A stretch of 64,000 nt of DNA from NCBI RefSeq assembly GCF_049852125.1, contig NZ_CP187532.1, positions 124,001-188,000 on the forward strand, given 5' to 3'. This DNA is from Senimuribacter sp049852125 (GTDB lineage: Bacteria; Bacillota; Clostridia; Peptostreptococcales; Anaerovoracaceae). The notes beneath the pieces are model-generated. The model did no database searches and was not told the DNA's origin. It saw nothing but the letters and a program-made list of their open reading frames with translations. Below are positions 25,161-32,781 of this stretch, in pieces. Each line of letters begins with the position of its first letter. The stretch's first letter is position 1. The translations under genes were made by a program, and so were the position numbers.

Positions 25161-26072
25161 TTATAGCTTTGTATATTCAACTGCAATACGGGCTGCTTTT
25201 CTCGCGTTGTGATAAGCCAGCTGCAGATTTGACGCCAGAGATACGCCTTCGGTGTAATCCTTGATATGAGCCAGAAGATAGGGGGTAGTAGCTTTGCCGC
25301 GAATACCATCTTTCTTTGCAGATTCAATGGCTCGTTCAATAACTGCGTTCATTTCATCGAAGTCCAGTTCATATTCTGCAGGAATCGGATTTGCGATGAC
25401 AGCTCCGCCCTTTAGTCCCAATTCCCATTTGGTTTTCATGATTTTAGCAGCAGTAGCTTCGTCAGACGCATTGAAATCAACTTCGAAACCGCTCTTACGG
25501 CAATAAAAAGCGGGGAAGTCGTCAGTTTCCAGTCCAATGACAGGAACGCCCATCGTTTCTAAATATTCCAGTGTAAGGCCGATGTCCAGAAGGCTCTTTG
25601 CACCTGCACAGATAACGGCTACCTGGGTGTTTGCCAGTTCCTGCAGATCAGCGGAAATATCCATGGTGGTTTCTGCTCCTCTGTGTACGCCGCCGATACC
25701 GCCTGTGGCAAAGAAACGAATACCTGCAAGCTCTGCCAGCATCATGGTAGTGGCTACGGTAGTGGCGCCTACCATGCCGGTTGCTACGTAAGTAGCTACG
25801 TCACGACGGCTGACCTTGCCTACATTCTCAGCCTTACACATGATTTTCAGCTGTTCGCTGGTCAGACCTACGCATAGCTTACCGTCGATGATGGCTGTTG
25901 TTGCAGGAATAGCGCCTTCTTCTCTTACAATTTCTTCTACCTTATGAGAGAACTCCAGATTTTCGGGATATGGCATACCGTGAGACAGAATCGTAGACTC
26001 TAATGCTACGATAGGTTTGTCCGCGGCTAGAGCCTCTCGAATTTCCGGTGCAATGGATAGATATTTGTTCAT
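25161..26072 (-). CDS. psuG: Pseudouridine-5'-phosphate glycosidase
   Basis: Cleaves pseudouridine 5'-phosphate to uracil and ribose 5-phosphate, working in RNA-derived nucleoside salvage (family also named IndA). The 303-residue protein shows VALESTILSHGMPYPENLE, PATTAIIDGKLCVGLT, KVSRRDVATYVA and TGGIGGVHRGAETTMDISADL, all typical of the fold and the active-site lysine region. No pseudouridine kinase (psuK) is adjacent. AGAGAGGT precedes the ATG. It is monocistronic on the minus strand with its own terminator. Confidence 0.93.
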   Translation of the reverse strand: MNKYLSIAPEIREALAADKPIVALESTILSHGMPYPENLEFSHKVEEIVREEGAIPATTAIIDGKLCVGLTSEQLKIMCKAENVGKVSRRDVATYVATGMVGATTVATTMMLAELAGIRFFATGGIGGVHRGAETTMDISADLQELANTQVAVICAGAKSLLDIGLTLEYLETMGVPVIGLETDDFPAFYCRKSGFEVDFNASDEATAAKIMKTKWELGLKGGAVIANPIPAEYELDFDEMNAVIERAIESAKKDGIRGKATTPYLLAHIKDYTEGVSLASNLQLAYHNARKAARIAVEYTKL

Positions 26073-26308
26073 GTTGATACCTCTCTTTATCTTAAAATCT
26101 TAACATTTGCGGTTTTATATTCATGTTTTCTGCAGACAGATAATGTACGACGCGGCTTTTGCGTCACTCGGTTTATAATATCTCCTCGTATATATCTTTA
26201 GTATGTTGTTTTTTCTGTGATTTTAGTATAGCAGAGGTCATTGCGAAAAAATAGGACATATGGCATAATATCTATAAGTAAGTTTTGTGAGACCAAGGAG
26301 GATGATGA

Positions 26309-27010
26309 ATGGAAATTACGGATAAAAAGCAGAAGGATACAATTTTAAAGAAGTATTGTATAGAACGCTTTTTTTCGACAGCAGTGTGGCAGGCGTTAAA
26401 GGGCAGTCTGGAGATACATAGCTTTCGCAAAGGTGAATATATTTGTGAGGATCGTAAATCACCGAGACGATTGTATTTTCTTGTAAAGGGAAGAGTCAAA
26501 TTATCCATGATCCACTTAGATGGCAATATTACTGTAGCACAGTATTTCGAGCCGATCAGTCTCCTGGGAGAATTGGAATTGTTGGGTATTCGCCGGCAAG
26601 CTCAGACGATTCAGACTGTGACGGATGTGATTTGTATTGGGCTGCCCTTTGACGTTTGTGAAAGTATATTGCTGTCAGATTCTGTTTTTCTGCAGAATCT
26701 AAGCCGGTTTTTGGCCGAAAAAATGCTTCGAGGTATGGAGAGGCTGGCAGCGACGCAAAGCTATTGCCTGGAGGATAGATTGGCGGCATATTTGTTGGAG
26801 GCGGAAGAAGAAAACGCCGCTGATATGGATGGATGGATGAAAATACGGCTGACTGATCTGGCGCAGTATTTAGGATGCAGCTACCGCCACCTGTCGCGGG
26901 TTATCGCACAGTTCGTTCAGGCAGGCTTGATAGAGAAGGAACGGGTTCGTCTAAGGATTTCTAATAAAGCGGCGCTGCAGCAAAGAGTAGAGCAGATGGA
27001 AACAGAGTAG
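26309..27010 (+). CDS. Crp/Fnr-family regulator
   Basis: The 233-residue protein has a cyclic-nucleotide-like N-terminal barrel (FRKGEYICEDRKSPRRLYFL, VKGRVKLSM) and a C-terminal Crp winged helix (MKIRLTDLAQYLGCSYRHLS, RVIAQFVQAGLIEKE). It has no Fnr-type cysteine cluster at the N-terminus, and the phosphate-binding RxAL of CRP is not visible, so a cAMP role is unlikely. Start at ATG 26309 after AAGGAGG. Convergent with ktrA; targets unknown. Confidence 0.85.
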   Translation: MEITDKKQKDTILKKYCIERFFSTAVWQALKGSLEIHSFRKGEYICEDRKSPRRLYFLVKGRVKLSMIHLDGNITVAQYFEPISLLGELELLGIRRQAQTIQTVTDVICIGLPFDVCESILLSDSVFLQNLSRFLAEKMLRGMERLAATQSYCLEDRLAAYLLEAEEENAADMDGWMKIRLTDLAQYLGCSYRHLSRVIAQFVQAGLIEKERVRLRISNKAALQQRVEQMETE

Positions 27011-27018
27011 CTGTCAGC

Positions 27019-27672
27019 CTATAGATCTTTTTGAATCAGCTGATGGAAGTTTTTCATATCGCCGGCTACGATTAGGTGCTGATCCGCGGCGAAATAATAA
27101 TCGCCGTTGTCTAAAGGCATGATGAGATCGTGATATTTGTAGGCGATAATATTAACATGATAGTTTTTGCGTACGTTAATATCGGTCAAACTCCGCCCGA
27201 TCCAGCCAGCAGGCGGTTCGATTTCGAAGATGCCATAGTGTTCACTTAGTTCTACATAATCAAAGGCTCGCTGCGCGCTGTACTTCATGGCGGTACGGAA
27301 GGCCATATCACGTTCCGGATAGATCACGTTGTCAGCTCCGTTGGAGAGCAGAAATTTAACGTGTATATCCTGATTGACTTTGGTTATTACCTTTTTCGCA
27401 CCCAACTCTTTCAGCGTCATAGTAATGATCATAGAAGCTTCCAGATCATGGCTGATACAGACAAAGCACAGGTCAAAGTTCGATACGCCCAGTTCTTTTA
27501 AGACTATTTCATCTGTACAGTCTCCGATCTGTGCGGCAGTGGCGATAGGCGCTAGCTTATTAACTGCATTTTCATCGATATCGATAACCATGACCTCATT
27601 TCCTAAATTAGAAAGATTGGTGGCAAGATGACGGCCGAAGCGGCCTAAGCCTATAACTAAAACAGATCTCAT
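27019..27672 (-). CDS. ktrA: K+ uptake regulatory subunit (TrkA/KtrA, RCK domains)
   Basis: The 217-residue cytosolic gating subunit starts at ATG 27672 behind AGGAGGAAA; a 56-residue upstream extension lacks support. It begins MRSVLVIGLGRFGRHLATNL, the RCK_N Rossmann fold that binds ATP/ADP or NAD, with DIDENAVNKL and GDCTDEIVLKELG. The second half is an RCK_C domain, the usual site of c-di-AMP binding in KtrA proteins. It is downstream of and co-transcribed with the membrane subunit. A c-di-AMP-receptor-like gene at 58.9 kb fits this context. Confidence 0.9.
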   Translation of the reverse strand: MRSVLVIGLGRFGRHLATNLSNLGNEVMVIDIDENAVNKLAPIATAAQIGDCTDEIVLKELGVSNFDLCFVCISHDLEASMIITMTLKELGAKKVITKVNQDIHVKFLLSNGADNVIYPERDMAFRTAMKYSAQRAFDYVELSEHYGIFEIEPPAGWIGRSLTDINVRKNYHVNIIAYKYHDLIMPLDNGDYYFAADQHLIVAGDMKNFHQLIQKDL

Positions 27673-27719
27673 ATAAGTTTTCCTCCTGATAAAATATAAT
27701 AATTCCCTGCGGACATAAA

Positions 27720-29060
27720 TTAGCCCAGCGTAATATTTTCTTTGGGGTAGCTGATCTTTGGAATGATTTTTCGCCGGACTATGGCCATAGCGACAGTAAT
27801 ACTGCCTAATCTGCCGCTGTACATCAGGATGATGAGACAAAGCTTTGAAAAGCTACTCAGATTCGGAGTAATTCCCATGGTCAGGCCGACCGTACCCATG
27901 GCGGACAACGACTCAAAAAGACAGCTTTCTGAGGTTAATCCCGGATTATCCAGCATAAGACAGAGGCTGCAGGCTAAAACCACTAAGGTATAAAGCGCTA
28001 TGTTAGAAAAGGCTTTCCTCTGCGCGTCGTCATCAAGTCTTCTGTGGAAAATGCTTAGATCTCGATAGTGTTTCGCAGAAGAATAGATAGCCAGCAGCAG
28101 CGTTACAAAGGTGGTTACTTTAATGCCGCCTCCCGTAGAGCCGGGGCCCGCGCCGATGAACATGAGCAGCATGGTGATAAAGCGGCCTGCCGTTGTCATA
28201 TCGGTATAGTTGACAGAATTAAATCCAGCGGTTCTGGGAGAGACGGAGGCAAAGAACGCGTTAAGAACCTTTTCTCCAGCGCTCATCTGATCAAGAGAAT
28301 GATGCTGCTCTATGAAGAAGAACGCCGTAGCGCCAAGAAGGATAAGGGCTGCCGTAAATGTAATCATAATTTTAGAGTGAAGTCCATATTCACGAAAGCG
28401 CAGACGATGTTCGATTACATCGCTTAAGACAATAAATCCAATACCGCCAATAATAATCAGAGACATAATTGTAATTTGCAAAAGCCAGTCTTCTTGAAAA
28501 CCTGTCAGTGAGCTCAGAGGCTGCCAACGACCCATTAAGTCAAATCCCGCATTGCAGAAAGCGGATATGGCGTGAAATATGCCATACCAGATACCCTGGG
28601 CAACGCCTAGTTTTGGAATGAATCGAATTGAAATAATGATCGCGCCGGTACCTTCAAAAAACAGAGTGCACAGGAGCATTCTTCGGATAAGGCGCACCAC
28701 GCCTCCTATATGGGACGTACCCACGGATTCCATTAAAACGGATCTCTGAAAGATACCTATCCTGCTGCCCAACAGAAATGAAAAGGTCATGGCTATTCCC
28801 ATAAAACCAAGACCTCCGATTTGGATAAGTACGATAATGATAAATTGTCCTAAAAAGTTAAACTGTGAAAAAATATCGTAGATAGTAAGCCCTGTTACAC
28901 AGGTTGCGGATGTTGCCGTAAAGAGACTGTCAATAAAAGGCAGGGCGCTTCCGTTCTTGCTGCATAGCGGTAAAGACAGGAGAATACTTCCTGTCAGAAT
29001 GATCAGCGCAAACCCACTGGATAAGATTTGCACCGGACTGAATCCAATTTTTTGTAGCAT
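27720..29060 (-). CDS. ktrB: K+ transporter membrane subunit (TrkH/KtrB type)
   Basis: The 446-residue protein has the four-fold membrane-pore-membrane repeat of TrkH/KtrB. Filter-like segments include TATSATCVTGLTIYD, AISAFCNAGFDLMG, ASVSPRTAGFNSVNYTD and ALSAMGTVGLTMGIT, and IGAGPGSTGGGIKVTTF is a conserved KtrB stretch. With the RCK subunit it imports K+, usually Na+- or membrane-potential-driven. GGGGAG is 7 bases before ATG 29060. A promoter inside the end of the arsR gene drives the pair. Confidence 0.9.
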   Translation of the reverse strand: MLQKIGFSPVQILSSGFALIILTGSILLSLPLCSKNGSALPFIDSLFTATSATCVTGLTIYDIFSQFNFLGQFIIIVLIQIGGLGFMGIAMTFSFLLGSRIGIFQRSVLMESVGTSHIGGVVRLIRRMLLCTLFFEGTGAIIISIRFIPKLGVAQGIWYGIFHAISAFCNAGFDLMGRWQPLSSLTGFQEDWLLQITIMSLIIIGGIGFIVLSDVIEHRLRFREYGLHSKIMITFTAALILLGATAFFFIEQHHSLDQMSAGEKVLNAFFASVSPRTAGFNSVNYTDMTTAGRFITMLLMFIGAGPGSTGGGIKVTTFVTLLLAIYSSAKHYRDLSIFHRRLDDDAQRKAFSNIALYTLVVLACSLCLMLDNPGLTSESCLFESLSAMGTVGLTMGITPNLSSFSKLCLIILMYSGRLGSITVAMAIVRRKIIPKISYPKENITLG

Positions 29061-29167
29061 AAAAAATCTCCCCTGATTCTCAATATCCTTATGGAGGTTT
29101 TGCCTCCGCCACGGAATCGCGCTTAGGAGACTCCCCTATAGTATAGAGTATTTTTTGGTAATGTCAA
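29061..29167 (-). promoter_or_regulatory. ktrB promoter and structured leader
   Basis: On the minus strand TTGACA (29167-29162), a 16-base spacer and TATACT (29145-29140) lie within the last codons of the ArsR-like gene. The following leader of about 75 bases has two short hairpins: GGAGTCTCC (29134-29126) and GGAGGCAAAACCTCC (29107-29093). No known riboswitch class fits; the short length argues against a ydaO type. Confidence 0.6.
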
Positions 29168-29459
29168 TATACTGCATTAATATTCCCAGATTAGCGTAAT
29201 AATATGAGAATTTATCCTTTTTTTTCACCTCGATCAACCCCGATTCGACAAGCTTTTTCATATGTTGTGAGATGGTCGCCTGTGCATAATCAAAGGCGGC
29301 TACCAGATCCTTATTGCAGACGGTTTCCATGGTCTTATTGCACTGCATGATGTGGCGGAACAACTTTAACCGGACAGGGTGCGCAAGGGCGTCAGAGACT
29401 CTGGCTATCATTTCTATATCTTTTTCTTCAAATGTATCTCGTGTTTTTCTGATTCTCAT
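29136..29459 (-). CDS. ArsR-type winged-helix regulator
   Basis: The 107-residue protein has RVSDALAHPVRLKLFRHIMQ, an added QCNKTMETVCNKDLVAAF, then the winged helix AQATISQHMKKLVESGLIEV and the wing KKKDKFSYYYANLG. The paired cysteines (C in QCNKT and VCNKD) are about eight residues apart and could bind metal or sense thiols, but are not the classical ArsR CVC motif. The better-spaced start is ATG 29459 after AGAGGA. It lies upstream of the K+ transporter genes, and its target is unknown. Confidence 0.78.
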   Translation of the reverse strand: MRIRKTRDTFEEKDIEMIARVSDALAHPVRLKLFRHIMQCNKTMETVCNKDLVAAFDYAQATISQHMKKLVESGLIEVKKKDKFSYYYANLGILMQYIDITKKYSIL

Positions 29460-29532
29460 TTGCATTCCTCTTGTAATAAATCGTCAAATAACAATATACA
29501 ACAAACGACAAAATTTTTCAATGAAAATATAC

Positions 29533-29550
29533 ATGCAAAAATATTTGCAT
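29533..29550. promoter_or_regulatory. Activator palindrome upstream of the sigma-54 regulator gene
   Basis: ATGCAAAAATATTTGCAT: arms ATGCAAA and TTTGCAT with an AATA centre. The same 18 bases occur at 31022-31039 downstream of the gene. Its position 54 bases before the regulator's start suggests autoregulation. Confidence 0.7.
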
Positions 29551-29603
29551 ACAACCGGGGAACGTGATACAATGGAGTTAAATTACAATAGGAGGTGGCC
29601 GCA

Positions 29604-30995
29604 TTGGATAGTGCAGGATATAAAAAAATCATAGAGGAGTTAATTAAGCTGATCGATGCGGGCATTTATGTAGTTGATCAGGACGGAGTCGGTCTGTTTT
29701 ACAATAACGCAATGGCAGCGATGGAACAGATCAATGTAGACGATGTTCTGGGCAAAGAGTTTCATAAGGCTTTTCCGGGTGTCAAATTGGATGAAAGCAC
29801 CATGTATCAGGCTCTGAAAAAAAACGTTGCTACTCGTAACAAGCAACAGTCATATACGAATTTATATGGTAAAACCATTACTACTATTAACAGTACAGTG
29901 CCAGTTATAGAAGATGGTAAAACGATTGCGGCGGTGGAAGTCGCCAAAGACATTACAAATATTCGGTCTATGAGCGACACTATTTTGGAACTGCAGGAAA
30001 AGAAAATGGAGAAGTATCCGGTGCAGCCGAAAATTCGCCGATATCACTTTGATGATCTTGCAGGGACGAATCCGCGGTTTAAAGCAGTGGTAGAGCGCGC
30101 GAAAAGAGCTGCAGACAACGACGCGTCTGTTTTTATCTACGGTGAGACGGGCACTGGTAAGGAATTATTTTCGCAGAGCATTCACTATGGCGGCAGCCGG
30201 AAGAATAAACCTTTTCTGGCGCAGAACTGCGCGGCGCTTCCAGCCTCTTTGCTGGAGGGTATTTTGTTCGGTACGGCGAAGGGGGGCTTTACCGGAGCTG
30301 TCGATAGGGCGGGACTCTTTGAACAGGCCAATGGTGGAACGCTTTTATTGGATGAAATCAGCGCGATGCCTTACGATTTGCAGTCAAAATTACTGCGCGT
30401 TTTGCAGGAGGATTATATTCGCAGAGTAGGAGGGACAAAGGATATCCCTATTGACGTGCGCATTATCGCTACGGTAAATGAACCGCCGGAAAAGCTGATT
30501 GAGGATGGATTGCTGAGAAAGGATTTGTATTACCGCCTTAATGTAGTCAGTCTGGCAATTCCGCCGCTGCGCAGCCGTTTGGATGATATACCAGCGTTAA
30601 CGGCCAGATTTTTGGAAAAGCACAACGAACGATTTGGCAAGGCCATCTGGATGCTGTCTGACGACGCGGTACGCAGGCTTAGCGAGTATGATTATCCAGG
30701 CAATGTCAGAGAGTTGGAAAACATCATTATGCAGTCAGTGGCTATGGCCGGACCGGAGCATGTATTGACGGAGAAGATGCTGCAGATGCCTATGCAAATA
30801 CAGGCGATCGGCGCTGATGTTGAAAAGTGGGATCGCAAAGGGCCGTTGGACGAGTATTTGGCTAATTTAGAAGAAGAAATTATTCGCGAAGTAATGATAA
30901 TAGAAGGAGGGAATATTTCACGAACAGCGGAGGTATTGAAGATTAAGAGACAGACGCTGCAGCATAAATTGAAGAAATATGGCATAAAAGGGTGA
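29604..30995 (+). CDS. Sigma-54-dependent PAS activator (RocR-like), probable ornithine-fermentation regulator
   Basis: The 463-residue bacterial enhancer-binding protein has an N-terminal PAS region (about 10-115: GIYVVDQDGVGLFYNNAMAAM), a sigma-54 AAA+ domain with Walker A GETGTGKELF near 185, the sigma-contact loop KGGFTGA near 232 (consensus GAFTGA, so Ala is Gly), and Walker B GGTLLLDEI. It ends in a Fis helix-turn-helix (NISRTAEVLKIKRQTLQHKL). I prefer TTG 29604 over GTG 29595, which sits in the AGGAGGTG site. Its copies of the palindrome flank it, and a perfect -24/-12 promoter follows upstream of ord, so it most likely activates ornithine genes in response to an amino acid bound by PAS. 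Confidence 0.88.
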   Translation: MDSAGYKKIIEELIKLIDAGIYVVDQDGVGLFYNNAMAAMEQINVDDVLGKEFHKAFPGVKLDESTMYQALKKNVATRNKQQSYTNLYGKTITTINSTVPVIEDGKTIAAVEVAKDITNIRSMSDTILELQEKKMEKYPVQPKIRRYHFDDLAGTNPRFKAVVERAKRAADNDASVFIYGETGTGKELFSQSIHYGGSRKNKPFLAQNCAALPASLLEGILFGTAKGGFTGAVDRAGLFEQANGGTLLLDEISAMPYDLQSKLLRVLQEDYIRRVGGTKDIPIDVRIIATVNEPPEKLIEDGLLRKDLYYRLNVVSLAIPPLRSRLDDIPALTARFLEKHNERFGKAIWMLSDDAVRRLSEYDYPGNVRELENIIMQSVAMAGPEHVLTEKMLQMPMQIQAIGADVEKWDRKGPLDEYLANLEEEIIREVMIIEGGNISRTAEVLKIKRQTLQHKLKKYGIKG

Positions 30996-31000
30996 AAAGA

Positions 31001-31039
31001 GCAAATATTTTTGCAGCGTAAATGCAAAAATATTTGCAT
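31001..31039. promoter_or_regulatory. Two enhancer palindromes for the sigma-54 activator
   Basis: GCAAA-TATT-TTTGC at 31001-31014 and the full ATGCAAAAATATTTGCAT at 31022-31039 are adjacent, with centres 23 bases apart. They lie 145-185 bases upstream of the -24/-12 promoter, the usual distance for activators of this class. Confidence 0.8.
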
Positions 31040-31097
31040 ATGATAGATGAATATGGAGAAATAATGTAAGCGTAATTTTAAAAATAAGAATAAATTG

Positions 31098-31139
31098 GTG
31101 GATTCTATCAAAAAATATGAAGGAATCCACTATTTTTTT
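31098..31139 (+). terminator. Terminator of the activator gene
   Basis: GTGGATTC (31098-31105) pairs with GAATCCAC (31123-31130), followed by TATTTTTTTA. Confidence 0.88.
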
Positions 31140-31183
31140 AACAAAAAAGGACTAAAGCTCGTATTTTGTATACATGGAAAGTG

Positions 31184-31200
31184 TTGGCACGCTTGTTGCT
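31184..31200 (+). promoter_or_regulatory. Sigma-54 (-24/-12) promoter of the ornithine operon
   Basis: TTGGCACGCTTGTTGCT matches TTGGCAC-N5-TTGC, with GG (31186-31187) and GC (31198-31199) ten bases apart, the required spacing. The leader from about 31211 carries GCGAG-ACGAA-CTCGC (31216-31230) and TTAGTT-AA-AACTAA hairpins, which may stabilise the mRNA. Confidence 0.92.
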
Positions 31201-31293
31201 TTATATTATATATATCGCGAGACGAACTCGCAGTTGTTAAAATCATTTATTAGTTAAAACTAATTTATTATGTAAAAAGGAGAGTAAAAGCAA

Positions 31294-32352
31294 ATGGAAA
31301 ATGTAAAAGTAATTATCTGGGGACTCGGCGCTATGGGCGGCGGAATGGCAGACATGCTTCTGACAAAGAAGGGTGTTGATATTGTAGGCGTTGCAGGAAG
31401 AGGCAAGAAGATCGGCACTTCCATGTACGACTATATCAAGACTGAAAGAGGCGACAGAGAAGACGTTATCATTCAGGCGGCTGAAGACATCATTAAGCCG
31501 GGCGCTGCTGATATCGTTCTGCTTTGCACAGACTCTTTCACTAAGAATGCATTCCCAAGACTGAAGTTCATCATGGAACAGGGTATCAACGTAATCACTT
31601 CTGCTGAAGAAATGGCTTACCCTGCAGCACAGGAGCCTGAACTGGCTGCTGAATTGGACAAGATCGCAAAAGCAAACGGTGTATCCTGCCTGGGAACTGG
31701 TATCAACCCTGGACATATCATGGACCTGTTAGTTCTGGTTATGACTGGATGCATGGTTGACGTAGAGCACATCCTGTCCAGAAGAGTTAACTCCCTGTCA
31801 CCGTTCGGACCTGCTGTTATGGAAGAACAGGGAATCGGCATCAGCGTAGAAGAATTCGCTGACAGAAAAGCAAACCACACTATGAGCGGTCACGTTGGAT
31901 TTGCTGAATCCGTAGGCATGATGGCTGAAGGTCTGGGTCTGAAGGTAGAGAAGTTCTCCCAGGATATGAACCCTATTACTACTGATGTTGACAGAAAATC
32001 CCCTTATGGATTTGCTGCTGCAGGTTCCTGCGCAGGCGTTGCAATGGAAGCTGACGCTACTTTGGATAACGGTATGGAAATCAGAATGGAGCATCCTCAG
32101 CAGATCGAGCCTGAACAGGTTGGCGTTCAGACTGGCGACTACGTTATCATCAAGGGTACTCCTTCCGTTAACATGGTTAACAGCCCAGAAGTTGAAGGCG
32201 GACTGGGAACTATCGCTATGTGCGTAAACATGATTCCGCAGGTTATTAACGCTGAGGCTGGTCTGCACACTATGATCACTCTGCCTATTCCAAGAGCTCT
32301 GATGGGTGATGTAAGAGACAGAATCAATCCGGATAAGAAGATCGTAAAATAG
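31294..32352 (+). CDS. ord: 2,4-diaminopentanoate dehydrogenase
   Basis: Oxidises (2R,4S)-2,4-diaminopentanoate, the product of D-ornithine aminomutase, to 2-amino-4-oxopentanoate with NAD(P)+ and release of ammonia. The 352-residue protein begins with a Rossmann motif (VKVIIWGLGAMGGGMADMLL) and continues with CTDSFTKNAF and GTGINPGHIMDLLVL, the DAPDH/diaminopimelate-dehydrogenase-like fold. The ribosome site AAAGGAGAG lies 10 bases upstream. It heads the operon under the sigma-54 promoter. Codon use leans on AGA, CTG and GGC, hinting at high expression. Confidence 0.92.
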   Translation: MENVKVIIWGLGAMGGGMADMLLTKKGVDIVGVAGRGKKIGTSMYDYIKTERGDREDVIIQAAEDIIKPGAADIVLLCTDSFTKNAFPRLKFIMEQGINVITSAEEMAYPAAQEPELAAELDKIAKANGVSCLGTGINPGHIMDLLVLVMTGCMVDVEHILSRRVNSLSPFGPAVMEEQGIGISVEEFADRKANHTMSGHVGFAESVGMMAEGLGLKVEKFSQDMNPITTDVDRKSPYGFAAAGSCAGVAMEADATLDNGMEIRMEHPQQIEPEQVGVQTGDYVIIKGTPSVNMVNSPEVEGGLGTIAMCVNMIPQVINAEAGLHTMITLPIPRALMGDVRDRINPDKKIVK

Positions 32353-32382
32353 TTCTTCGGCTGTAAGGTTACAAATAAGAAC

Positions 32383-32459
32383 GAGAGAGTCAGGGCACGC
32401 TTAGTAATAAGGGTGCTCTGACAATCTAACCCCTGCGCGGGCATTGTCAGCGGCAGGGT
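32383..32459 (+). promoter_or_regulatory. Two intercistronic stem-loops between ord and ortA
   Basis: GTCAGGGCAC (about 32391-32400) pairs with GTGCTCTGAC (with one G-U), and CCCTGC pairs with GCAGGG (32430-32457 region). Neither is followed by a T run, so mRNA processing or stability control is likelier than termination. Confidence 0.5.
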
Positions 32460-32481
32460 AATTATTGGAGGTAAAATAGAA

Positions 32482-32781
32482 ATGGCTAAGAAAGGCGATT
32501 GGGTTCGCATTCATTCTGTTGTATTAAAGGCAGATGAAAGAACCGCTAAAATTCCTGAGGATACCCAGAAATGTGATCTGGAAATGTGGACCAAGGGAGA
32601 ATTGCAGGAAGATGCAGAAATTGGCGATGTGGTTACTGTTAAGACTGCGTCAAACCGTTTAGAGAAGGGCACTTTGATTGAAGTTGGCCCGTATTATACA
32701 CACAGCTATGGTACATTTGTCCCTGAGATCATTGAGATCGACAAACAGCTGAGAGAAATCATGTTCGGAGGTGACAAATAA
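32482..32781 (+). CDS. ortA: 2-amino-4-oxopentanoate thiolase, alpha subunit
   Basis: The 99-residue subunit works with OrtB to split 2-amino-4-oxopentanoate with CoA into acetyl-CoA and D-alanine. It begins AKKGDWVRIHSVVLKADERT and includes CDLEMWTKGEL and a C-terminal PEIIEIDKQLREIMFGG, the compact beta fold typical of OrtA. GGAGG precedes the ATG by 9 bases. Its stop overlaps the ortB ATG by one base, so subunit stoichiometry is probably set by coupling. Confidence 0.9.
   Translation: MAKKGDWVRIHSVVLKADERTAKIPEDTQKCDLEMWTKGELQEDAEIGDVVTVKTASNRLEKGTLIEVGPYYTHSYGTFVPEIIEIDKQLREIMFGGDK

Noticed and set aside
29061..29135. ydaO-type (c-di-AMP) riboswitch before ktrB
   Set aside because: Tempting because KtrAB can respond to c-di-AMP, but the leader is about 75 bases and lacks the class motifs.
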